Of a stretch of 14,299 bases of DNA, positions 8,801 to 14,299 are shown piece after piece. Below the pieces are notes generated by a model. That model worked only from the letters and a program-made list of their open reading frames with translations, did no database searches and was not told where the DNA came from. The translations under genes and the position numbers were made by a program. The stretch comes from CAYLNG01 sp964497855 (lineage in GTDB: Bacteria; Verrucomicrobiota; Kiritimatiellia; SS1-B-03-39; UBA6053): contig CAZCFM010000097.1 of NCBI GenBank assembly GCA_964497855.1, forward strand, positions 1 to 14,299, in the 5' to 3' direction. Within the stretch, counting starts at the first letter, position 1. Each line of letters starts with the position of its first letter.

Positions 8801-8874
8801 AAACCTTCAAACCCGAAAAAGAAGCCGCCAACGCCCGCATCCTCGCCGAGGCGATTCGGAATCAGAGGCTATAA
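5863..8874 (+). CDS. DUF1156-type DNA methyltransferase
   Basis: A 1003-aa protein. The N-terminus (FPVQKISVESYNEQ, then GSYWKGRKPL) corresponds to the DUF1156 start. AdoMet motif I is VADVFCGSG (225-233), followed by the acidic motif ASDLNP (248-253). The catalytic motif IV, DPPY, is at 612-615, preceded by LFIT. DPPY points to N6-adenine (less likely N4-cytosine) methylation of DNA. The order motif I, about 360 residues, then DPPY resembles alpha-class amino-methyltransferases, in which the target recognition domain sits between them. The middle keeps DUF1156-like elements (ETTCPETGWKVPLL; THWHHLFNPRQ). About 390 residues after DPPY are a mostly helical tail of unknown role. The likely role is self-marking of host DNA for the defence system. 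DNA from about 6620 to 7690 is much poorer in GC than the rest of the gene. The recognition sequence cannot be read from the protein. Confidence 0.9.
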   Translation: MLNAFEWKDRPAVIEFLFPVQKISVESYNEQMSNTGKALTALGSYWKGRKPLFLNKACILGCLMPTSDNPLRDLEVFELLMGMDERSLAVRHGRIHPDDVASRVPGLTVSQWFEANVPIDLPEETPFAVGELSYKDPDTGKPKRVRLKWLEDVSDADRLTLEARALPFPDYKSNINKAKRCEELGDAPHAHIWKEVNDHLGTSAHSFPELVEQMGIARFGHRPKVADVFCGSGQIPFEAARLGCDVYASDLNPIACLLTWGAFNVVGAGQRIRSQIAKDILQLEKEVAKVIDHLGVDDDGNGWRAKAYLYCIETTCPETGWKVPLLPTCVISMDYMKIVRLVPNPSNKRYDIVVGTATANELTIAKNGTVNKGYCEHSPDGKKVCRFKLGSIRGDFSGTKGRGNELRLWDKSDVDFRDDDIFQERLYCIQWMKEKLTGKSFDLDIRSVTHEDLKREQTVIEYVGKHLSDWQEKGLVPDMVIEKGDETERLYRERGWTHWHHLFNPRQILVNGLINKYSTAPLKIHFCQLLNYNSHLCVWHSAKGQGGGSISNVFYNQALNTLLNYGCRSAELALKKLLDPIKSHPLREEVKYKIANFDASTVSQTSDLFITDPPYGDAVKYEEITEFFIAWLRKNPPKEFADWTWDSRRSLAIKGEDDDFRRSMIRAYRRTAELMPDNGMQVIMFTHQSGSIWADMANIIWASGLQVTAAWYVVTETDSALRQGANVTGTILLILRKRKADLSSFRDDLAWEIEAAVKEQIEALVGLDKSVRRQHSEGLYTDSDLQMAGYAAALKVLTSYSTIDGKNMVVEAETPRIKGRKSFVEDLIEFAVQTAVQFLVPGGFEKPEWLKLKPIERYYLKMLEMEHQGHKSLDNYQNFAKAFKIRHFDQVMSDNSKANAARLKTSIEFRGNLMSGDAEFAGTPLRALLYALYELSKDMEIDDVLLHLMENCPNYNQHKPILTKIADYIALKREGLTATKTFKPEKEAANARILAEAIRNQRL
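6620..7690 (+). other. Low-GC mosaic segment inside the methyltransferase gene
   Basis: Sampled lines count 38/60 GC at 6481, 19/60 at 6661, 24/60 at 7201, 18/60 at 7381 and 33/60 at 7741. A short island at 7261-7380 returns to 30/60 and 33/60. The drop begins directly after the ASDLNP motif and ends directly before DPPY. The reading frame is unbroken. The pattern suggests recombination with a divergent allele, with crossovers at conserved stretches. A chimeric assembly is the alternative. Confidence 0.7.
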
Positions 8875-8886
8875 GCAGGAGAAAAT

Positions 8887-10038
8887 ATGGAAACCGATAA
8901 TTACCAAACAGCATCAATTGATGAAGATTTTGAGATCGAAACTGAGAATCTCAATGGGCAAGAAACAGATGAAGATGTCGAACCTGTCATGCAGGAACCT
9001 TTTAATCCATCAGAGATCAATATCATATCCAAGCCGGACACCTTACGGAACATCATTGAGCGCCTGAAACGTGATGAAATTGACATGAATACGGATTTCC
9101 AGAGACATGCGGATCTCTGGGATTCGCAAAAAATGTCAAAATTGATAGAGTCTATCCTGATCCGATTCCCACTACCGGCTTTTTATTTTGATGCCTCAGA
9201 CGAAGATAAATGGCTAATTGTTGACGGACTACAAAGATTATCATCCATTCGGAAATTTGTGGTCGAAAAAACGCTGCGCCTTCGAGGTCTTGAATATTTA
9301 AAGGATTTCAATGGGAAAACATATGAAGATCTGCCCAGAACCTATAAACGACGCATCGATGAATGTGCGGTAACACTTTTTCTTATTCAACCCGGAACGC
9401 CGGAAGCAGTGAAGTACTCTATTTTCCGGCGAATCAATACGGGCGGCCTGGTTTTGAATGATCAGGAAATCCGCAATGCCATGGCAAAGCCGGAAGTGCG
9501 TGCATACCTTGAAAGTCTGGCGGAAGACGAATATCTCGTCAAAACGATTGGAGACCAAAGCAAGCGTATGCTTGATCAGGAAATGGTTCTCCGATATCTT
9601 GCTTTTCGCTTCATGGATTTCGAGGAAAGCAAAAAAAACATTACCGGTTTCCTGGACGAGATGGTGAACAAACTTGAGGAAGCCAAACCAGAAACGCTTG
9701 AGAAATACCGTGAGTCGTTTCACATGGCGGCAAAAAGGTGCTGGCTTCTCTTCGGTGATCACGCTTTTGAAAAAAGCACAGAAGGCAGCCATGCGAAAAG
9801 ACGCCGAAAAAATTCCACACTGTTCGAGGTTTGGATGAATGCTCTGAGTCGGCTTTCCGATGAAGAAACGAATAAAGTCGTGACTTGTAAGGAAAAAGTC
9901 ATTCAGAAACACTTAAATTTTATGAGTGATGACAACGATTATTTCAAAGCCATCACCTATTCAACCCAGAAAAAAGACCATTTCCGCATCCGGCGGGATA
10001 AAGTTGCATCCCTTTTACAAGAGGTTCTCCATGATTAA
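8887..10038 (+). CDS. DUF262 domain protein, no visible nuclease domain
   Basis: A 383-aa protein. After an acidic, probably disordered start (about 1-40), residues 45-220 form a DUF262 (ParB/Srx-like) domain. It shows NTDFQRHADLW, then DGLQRLSSI at 113-121 (the usual form is DGQQR; here Leu replaces the first Gln), then FRRINTGG and a QEIRNAM helix. In GmrSD- and SspE-like proteins this domain handles nucleotides and is joined to a DUF1524 HNH nuclease. Here the C-terminal 160 residues are basic and helical without an HNH motif, so this may be a sensor or NTPase partner only. AGGAG (8877-8881) precedes the ATG. The gene is 12 bp after the methyltransferase and overlaps the next gene by 8 bp. 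Base composition is lower in GC (25/60 at 9241) than the core genes, suggesting separate origin. Confidence 0.85.
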   Translation: METDNYQTASIDEDFEIETENLNGQETDEDVEPVMQEPFNPSEINIISKPDTLRNIIERLKRDEIDMNTDFQRHADLWDSQKMSKLIESILIRFPLPAFYFDASDEDKWLIVDGLQRLSSIRKFVVEKTLRLRGLEYLKDFNGKTYEDLPRTYKRRIDECAVTLFLIQPGTPEAVKYSIFRRINTGGLVLNDQEIRNAMAKPEVRAYLESLAEDEYLVKTIGDQSKRMLDQEMVLRYLAFRFMDFEESKKNITGFLDEMVNKLEEAKPETLEKYRESFHMAAKRCWLLFGDHAFEKSTEGSHAKRRRKNSTLFEVWMNALSRLSDEETNKVVTCKEKVIQKHLNFMSDDNDYFKAITYSTQKKDHFRIRRDKVASLLQEVLHD

Positions 10039-11137
10039 GTTTATGCGGATACAAAGATTCAAATCCCTTAACGATGCCCAGTTCCCACTGGCTGCACTGA
10101 ATCTGTTCAGCGGCTTGAACGGAATGGGGAAGTCTTCCCTGATTCAAACCTTGCTTCTCCTTCGTCAGTCCCATGAGAAGAACACCCTGCAGGGAACCGG
10201 CCTGCTGCTGAAGGGGGAATATGTCTCTTTGGGCACCGGTAAAGACATCCTGTCAGAAAACGCTGAACAGGAAACCATTGAGTTCACGCTGACATGGCGT
10301 GACGCAAACCCGGTGAATTTTATTTTTGATTATGATAATAAGTCTGATCTCCAGCCATCCAACCGTCAATCGGACTTGGGCTTTCCGTTCGAAGCCGAAA
10401 GCCTTTTCACTAAAAACTTTCAGTATTTGTCCGCTGACCGCATCAGCCCTCAGTCTTCGTATGAAGTGTCGGATTACTACATCCGTGATTTAAACTCCCT
10501 TGGAAACCATGGAGAATATACTCCTCACTACATTGCCGAATATGGTCTTCATCAACTGCCGTTGAAACAATTGCGGCATCAGGATGCCCCGTCTCTCAGT
10601 TTACTGGACAATTTAGAGAAATGGATGTCGGAAATTTCTCCAGGCATTCGGATTCACGCCGAACTGCAGTCCAGTATGAATGTGGTCTCCCTGAATTACG
10701 CCTTTCAGCAAGGAACGGAAATGACGGCGGATTTCAAACCGCAGAACGTTGGATTTGGACTTACGTTTGTTTTACCCGTCATCACATCCATCCTGCGCTC
10801 CAAGCCCGGGGATCTCGTCATCATTGAAAACCCGGAGGCGCATTTGCATCCGGCGGGCCAATCCCTGATCGGCCGCCTCTGCGCAATCGCCGCCAAAAAC
10901 GGGGTTCAGTTTTTCATTGAAACCCATTCCGACCATTTTCTCAATGGCATACGCGTGGCCGTGAAAGAAAATGTTGTTCCTTCTGAAGAGGTGAAAATCT
11001 TCTATTTGGAAAGGAGTACATCATCCATTCACGAAGCGATTGTCGTGAATCCTGAAATTGATTCTGAAGGGAGAATCGATGTTTGGCCCAGCGGATTTTT
11101 TGACGAGGGGGATCGCATGTTGGAGAGGCTGTTGTAA
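10031..11137 (+). CDS. OLD/ABC-like AAA ATPase, DUF3696 type
   Basis: A 368-aa cytosolic ATPase of the SMC/ABC-like AAA_15/AAA_21 group. Walker A is GLNGMGKSS (28-36). The signature-like VGFGLTFVLPV lies around residue 240. Walker B is LVIIENPEAHLHP (262-274), and the H-loop region is ETHSDH (297-302). The end (RIDVWPSGFFDEGDRMLERLL) is characteristic of DUF3696 proteins. Unlike OLD nucleases or GajA, no TOPRIM domain follows. It probably acts as a DNA- or DNA-end-responsive switch for a partner, the obvious candidates being the proteins encoded on either side. The ATG at 10031, with GAGG at 10021-10024, overlaps the DUF262 gene by 8 bp. A longer reading frame from 9926 would need a non-ATG start and a 113-bp overlap. 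The stop shares one base with the next ATG. Confidence 0.9.
   Translation: MIKFMRIQRFKSLNDAQFPLAALNLFSGLNGMGKSSLIQTLLLLRQSHEKNTLQGTGLLLKGEYVSLGTGKDILSENAEQETIEFTLTWRDANPVNFIFDYDNKSDLQPSNRQSDLGFPFEAESLFTKNFQYLSADRISPQSSYEVSDYYIRDLNSLGNHGEYTPHYIAEYGLHQLPLKQLRHQDAPSLSLLDNLEKWMSEISPGIRIHAELQSSMNVVSLNYAFQQGTEMTADFKPQNVGFGLTFVLPVITSILRSKPGDLVIIENPEAHLHPAGQSLIGRLCAIAAKNGVQFFIETHSDHFLNGIRVAVKENVVPSEEVKIFYLERSTSSIHEAIVVNPEIDSEGRIDVWPSGFFDEGDRMLERLL
11122..11128 (+). promoter_or_regulatory. Ribosome binding site of the 325-aa gene
   Basis: GGAGAGG sits 8 nt before the ATG at 11137, inside the end of the ATPase gene. With the TAATG overlap it supports tight translational coupling of ATPase and downstream protein. 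Confidence 0.7.
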
Positions 11138-12114
11138 TGGACACCCTTGTGTTTAACCATCATTCGCTGCCTTTTTGTCATCGAAGCGGCGCGGAGGAAG
11201 CCATGCCGGATTTTTTAAAGACTTGTGTCGCAGCAAAGAATCATGGGTTTAACACGATTCGGGTGGATGCGTCGGTTGACAAATCCTGGCATGGGTTGGC
11301 GCTGGCGGACGGTTACCACTGGCGGGATTGGTACAGAGAACATGACAATAGTTCCAACGTGGATATGCTTCGGGCGTTTCGTTCCATCGCCACCCAGTCT
11401 CCGTTGTTTAACCCCGACGACTTCGCGGAGAATGTTGAGTTGTTTGAAGTCACGTTTCTTGGAGACAGCCACCACGAGGCACTTCGAGCGGCTGCCTGGC
11501 ATGAATCCCCATTGGTCAGTTTTGATTCTGGGTTGCCTTGGAGCACGTCTCCTCTCACGGTCATGGTGAATGAGATTCAACCCGAGTCCGGAGAGCTGGA
11601 GTCACGGGAAGGTGCCATACTGAATTTCCACACCTTTCAGATCTTTCAACAGCATCTGCCGTCTCTCATTCAGGCACGAAATGCTGGCATTACATCCGGT
11701 CGGGAGCTGGTTCAGCGGCTTGCGGAGGTATATCCGGGTGTTGAGCTTTGCGGGAAAGCCCTACAACAGCTGAATAGCTGGTCCGCCTCGCCAACACTTT
11801 TGGACCAGATCAAAGACACCTTTGCCGTGATGAGCCAGTTTGCCCGGTCCTGGGCAACCCAGGATGGCTTGTGTTACCATTCCGATTCTTTACGGGAAAA
11901 CGGTCTTTCTTTTCAGGTCAGTGGCGAATCCTTATCCGTCTCCCAAAATCCCAAGCTCCGGAAAGAACGCGAGTTTTACCTGCCTTCCGGCCACAAAGAG
12001 TTCTTTGAACAGCACGTTAAAATGTCTTCGGGTTATCGGCTTCATTTCTACCCCGACCAAAATCAACGATGCTTCTTTGTGGGGTATGTTGGTCCTCATT
12101 TACGACTGAAGTGA
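11137..12114 (+). CDS. Uncharacterised 325-aa protein of the ATPase cassette
   Basis: I do not recognise a named family. It has no signal peptide or membrane segment. The N-terminal 130 residues are alpha/beta and rich in His, Trp and Asp (FNHHSLPFCHRSG, KSWHGLALADGYHWRDWYRE). The middle is helical (about 165-250). The last 55 residues have a clear pattern: PSGHKEFFEQHVKMSSGYRL, then HFYP, then FFVGYVGPHL. This H-x-K plus R-x-HF plus VGYxGxHL ending reads as a compact beta-sheet domain, faintly like the last strands of RelE/HigB-type toxins. It shares one base with the ATPase stop and has its own Shine-Dalgarno site, so the two proteins are probably made in matched amounts. An effector or toxin role is my inference. 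The DUF262, DUF3696-type ATPase and third-protein arrangement recalls the three-gene Menshen system as I remember it, unverified. Confidence 0.75.
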   Translation: MDTLVFNHHSLPFCHRSGAEEAMPDFLKTCVAAKNHGFNTIRVDASVDKSWHGLALADGYHWRDWYREHDNSSNVDMLRAFRSIATQSPLFNPDDFAENVELFEVTFLGDSHHEALRAAAWHESPLVSFDSGLPWSTSPLTVMVNEIQPESGELESREGAILNFHTFQIFQQHLPSLIQARNAGITSGRELVQRLAEVYPGVELCGKALQQLNSWSASPTLLDQIKDTFAVMSQFARSWATQDGLCYHSDSLRENGLSFQVSGESLSVSQNPKLRKEREFYLPSGHKEFFEQHVKMSSGYRLHFYPDQNQRCFFVGYVGPHLRLK

Positions 12115-12121
12115 TTTACGC

Positions 12122-14026
12122 ATGACGATCAAACGCTTTTCATCCCGCACCGAGGCACTTGACAAGGAATTCCTTGCCAAGGCTTTGGATGGTGCCTCGG
12201 CGTATTACCGCATCGCGGGGTATTTCCGCAGCTCGATTTTCGAGCTGGTCGGGGAGGAGATCGCCAAAATACCCGAGGTGAAGATTGTCTGCAATTCCGA
12301 GCTGGATGCGATGGATTTCCAGGTCGCTTCGGGTCGGGCCATGGCGATCAAGGAACGCTGGAACCAGGTGGACATCGAATCGGATTCTATGCTGCAAAAG
12401 GAACGCTATGTGCGGCTGGATCAGTTGCTGAAAAGCGGCAACGTCGAGATTCGGGTGGTCCCCCGCGAGCGTCTGTTTTTGCATGGCAAGGCGGGGTCTA
12501 TCCATTATCCGGACGGGAGCAAAAAGGCGTTTATCGGCTCGGTGAACGAATCGAAAAGCGCCTTTGCCCACAACTATGAATTGCTGTGGCAGGATGACGC
12601 CGAGGAGGCGTCACAGTGGGTGGAAGAGGAGTTTTGGGCGCTCTGGAAAGACGCGGTTCCTTTGCCCGATGCGATACTTGCTGAAATCAGCCGGGTGGCA
12701 AATCGACAGGAAGTCACCGTCGAGGCCCTGGCACCAAAGGCTGTTCCCGCCGCCGCCATGGCGGAAGCCCCGATCTACCGGGGCGGCGAGCAACTGCAAC
12801 CGTGGCAACGCTCCTTCGTCACCCTCTTCCTCGACCATCGCGAAATCTACAAGCGGGTGCGTCTGTTGTTGGCGGATGAAGTCGGAGTGGGCAAAACGCT
12901 CTCCATGGCCACCAGCGCTTTGGTCAGTGTTCTCCTGGGCGACGGCCCGGTGCTGATTTTCGCGCCCGCAACCCTGACCTTGCAGTGGCAGGTGGAAATG
13001 AAAGACAAGCTGGGCATTCCCGCCGCCGTCTGGTCNNNNNNNNNNNNNNNNNNNNNNNNNNNNNNNNNNNNNNNNNNNNNNNNNNNNNNNNNNNNNNNNN
13101 NNNNNNNNNNNNNNNNNNNNNNNNNNNNNNNNNNNAGCTTTGCATCGGGCTTGAGCACCGCCCGCAAAATGCTGTCGCGGGCCTTTCCCGACGATGATGA
13201 TGAACAGGCGGCCAACCAGGCGGACCACATTCTGGCCGAAATGTCCGAAGCGGAAATCAGTTGTCTTCAGGAAATTGTGACCCAGCTTTCACGGCCCGAA
13301 GCCGTGGATTCGAAGCTGGACACCGTGAAGTGGTTTCTCACGGAATTCAAGAGCGATGGCCGTTCCTGGCTGGAGCATGGCTGCATTGTATTCAGCCAGT
13401 ATTTCGACACCGCGAACTGGGTGGCCAAGGAATTGGCTCTGGCCTTCCCCGGCGAGGTGGTGGCCGTGTATGCCGGGGTCGGCAAAAGCGGCCTGTACCT
13501 GAACGAGGATTTCAACACGGTGGACCGTGAATCCATCAAAAAAGCAGTGAAAACCCGCGAAATCCGGCTGGTGGTGGCGACGGATGCCGCGTGTGAAGGC
13601 CTCAACCTCCAAACCCTGGGCACGCTCATCAATGTCGATTTGCCCTGGAATCCCTCGCGGCTGGAGCAGCGCCTCGGCCGTATCAAACGTTTTGGCCAGG
13701 CTCGGAAATACGTCGACATGCTCAACCTCGTGTACGCCAACACCCAGGACGAGCGCATCTATAATGTGCTTTCAAGCCGACTGAAAGACACCTACGATCT
13801 TTTCGGTTCCCTCCCCGACACCATTGAAGACGAATGGATTCAGGACGAGGAAGAGCTTCAAGAGCGCATGGACGAATACATGCACGAGCGGGAGCGGGCC
13901 ACGAACGCCTTTTCCGTCAAATACAAAGCCACCGTCGATCCCCATCAAAACAAATGGGAGCTGTGCGAAAAAGTCCTCTCCCGCCGCGACATCATCGACA
14001 AGCTCAGCGAGCCGTGGCGCACATAG
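12122..14026 (+). CDS. PLD-domain/SNF2-type helicase fusion, interrupted by assembly gap
   Basis: Residues 1-190 form a phospholipase D-like domain: H121-x-K123, then GSVNES (139-144). The Asp of the canonical HxKx4D is replaced by His128. A superfamily 2 helicase follows: Walker A DEVGVGKT (252-259), motif Ia APATLTLQW, then the gap. After the gap come motif IV (CIVFSQYFDTANW), motif V (VVATDAACEGLNLQ) and motif VI (RLEQRLGRIKRFGQ). Motifs II and III are missing, hidden in the 100-N gap. The family is usually about 900-1100 aa, so some 300-450 residues are probably absent from the assembly; the true length cannot be given. It is likely the translocase/nuclease arm of the defence system, acting on unmethylated DNA. 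It starts 7 bp after the preceding gene, with no clear Shine-Dalgarno site. The reading frame on the two sides agrees only if the gap length is a multiple of three plus one. Confidence 0.85.
   Translation: MTIKRFSSRTEALDKEFLAKALDGASAYYRIAGYFRSSIFELVGEEIAKIPEVKIVCNSELDAMDFQVASGRAMAIKERWNQVDIESDSMLQKERYVRLDQLLKSGNVEIRVVPRERLFLHGKAGSIHYPDGSKKAFIGSVNESKSAFAHNYELLWQDDAEEASQWVEEEFWALWKDAVPLPDAILAEISRVANRQEVTVEALAPKAVPAAAMAEAPIYRGGEQLQPWQRSFVTLFLDHREIYKRVRLLLADEVGVGKTLSMATSALVSVLLGDGPVLIFAPATLTLQWQVEMKDKLGIPAAVWXXXXXXXXXXXXXXXXXXXXXXXXXXXXXXXXXXSFASGLSTARKMLSRAFPDDDDEQAANQADHILAEMSEAEISCLQEIVTQLSRPEAVDSKLDTVKWFLTEFKSDGRSWLEHGCIVFSQYFDTANWVAKELALAFPGEVVAVYAGVGKSGLYLNEDFNTVDRESIKKAVKTREIRLVVATDAACEGLNLQTLGTLINVDLPWNPSRLEQRLGRIKRFGQARKYVDMLNLVYANTQDERIYNVLSSRLKDTYDLFGSLPDTIEDEWIQDEEELQERMDEYMHERERATNAFSVKYKATVDPHQNKWELCEKVLSRRDIIDKLSEPWRT
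12150..12200. repeat. Nested inverted repeat near the helicase start
   Basis: CCGAGGCAC (12150-12158) is mirrored by GTGCCTCGG (12192-12200). Between the arms lies the perfect 14-bp palindrome CAAGGAATTCCTTG (12163-12176). Both fall within the first 80 bases of the helicase gene, so an mRNA hairpin could affect its translation. It may also be chance within coding sequence. Confidence 0.5.
13036..13135. other. Assembly gap of exactly 100 Ns
   Basis: A run of 100 N is a common scaffolding placeholder for a gap of unknown length. It falls between helicase motif Ia and the C-terminal lobe, where motif II (Asp-Glu-x-His type) and motif III are expected. The helicase flanks are homologous halves of one gene, so the join itself is credible. 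Confidence 0.95.
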
Positions 14027-14078
14027 TTTATACGGCACTTTACCCACGTCACGGGTTGCAGGGGGTGGTCTGGTGGGG

Positions 14079-14179
14079 GCCGTCCTTGTCCGGTGAGCGT
14101 CCCTCCGTTCGCGGGCGGTCTGGCCGAAGATGGCCACGTTGAGGAGGTCGGCCTCGTTGGCGTCAGTGGAGTCCGCCCA
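14079..14179 (-). pseudogene. Remnant of a KilA-N-type protein
   Basis: On the minus strand, the codons from 14179 downward read WADSTDANEADLLNVAIFGQ then TARERRDA, directly after an in-frame TAA (14180-14182). A shift to another frame near 14096 continues as SPDKDG. This resembles the EADLLNVALFG-TAKxWRDxNPDKKG segment that I recall from KilA-N/RhuM-like accessory proteins. A stop, a frameshift and the lack of flanking sequence indicate a decayed fragment of about 100 bp. It lies 52 bp past the helicase stop in the opposite direction, marking old turnover at the island's edge. Recognition is from memory of the family and should be treated as provisional. Confidence 0.5.
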
Positions 14180-14197
14180 TTAAAAGCACCTATAATT

Positions 14198-14212
14198 CCT
14201 GACGAAATCAGG
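14198..14212. terminator. Weak hairpin downstream of the operon
   Basis: CCTGA and TCAGG form a 5-bp stem with a CGAAA loop, 171 bp after the helicase stop. Only an AAAATTT stretch follows, so it is a poor intrinsic terminator. I see no better one in 14027-14299. The open frame running to the window end from about 14228 is too short to call, although AAGGAGG occurs at 14270. Confidence 0.2.
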
Positions 14213-14299
14213 CTGAAAATTTCCGCGATGAAATACGCTATGCTTCAGCGCTTGTCACTGTCCCGGAAAAAGGAGGACACTCTTCCGAGCTGCAAGCGC

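Noticed and set aside
9926..10030. N-terminal extension of the DUF3696-type ATPase
   Set aside because: It would need a non-ATG start deep inside the DUF262 gene. The extension lacks ATPase family sequence, whereas the ATG at 10031 has a ribosome binding site and begins at the typical MIKFMRIQRFKSL.
10031..12114. Gabija (GajA/GajB) pair
   Set aside because: The ATPase lacks the TOPRIM nuclease domain of GajA, and the downstream protein has no UvrD-like helicase motifs.
437..14026. Classical DISARM or BREX
   Set aside because: No DUF1998 (DrmB) or separate DrmC is present for DISARM, and no PglZ, BrxC-type or BrxL gene for BREX. Only the general methylase, helicase and PLD logic is shared.

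Overview
The window is one end-to-end defence-type operon from an unidentified bacterium. All recognisable genes lie on the + strand in an 8-gene run (437-14026) with junctions of -8 to +42 bp, so a single transcript is likely. There is no taxonomic marker such as an rRNA, tRNA or housekeeping gene. Most of the coding sequence is GC-rich (65 % in a sampled line of the DUF3780 gene), TGA is used as a stop, and Shine-Dalgarno sites of the AAGGAG type precede several starts. This suggests an ordinary bacterium with genetic code 11. A run of exactly 100 Ns indicates a scaffolded draft or metagenome assembly.

Layout. Positions 1-436 are non-coding and crowded with inverted repeats, with one weak candidate promoter. 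Then follow a DUF499 P-loop ATPase (437-3502), a DUF3780 protein (3499-4098), an AlbA_2/Schlafen-type ATP-binding regulator with a 4-residue repeat linker and a winged helix (4111-5820), a large DUF1156 DNA methyltransferase (5863-8874), a DUF262 protein (8887-10038), an OLD/ABC-like AAA ATPase of the DUF3696 type (10031-11137), an unrecognised 325-aa protein (11137-12114), and a PLD-helicase fusion interrupted by the assembly gap (12122-14026). The last 273 bp hold no intact gene, but carry an antisense, frameshifted remnant of what looks like a KilA-N-type protein.

How the parts fit. DUF499, DUF3780, DUF1156 and PLD-helicase form a recurrent anti-phage gene set (helicase, methylase, ATPase; I recall it as Hma-like and related to the logic of DISARM, but could not check this). 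The methyltransferase would mark self DNA, while the helicase, its PLD-like domain and the DUF499 ATPase would act on unmarked DNA. Two additions break up the core: the AlbA-type regulator between DUF3780 and the methyltransferase, and a tightly overlapping three-gene cassette (DUF262, ATPase, unknown protein) between methyltransferase and helicase. The cassette begins with lower-GC sequence and looks like a second defence module nested inside the first.

The most striking sequence-level signal is inside the methyltransferase. Base composition drops sharply just after the AdoMet-binding motif and recovers just before the DPPY catalytic motif. This suggests the central, possibly target-recognising, region has been exchanged.
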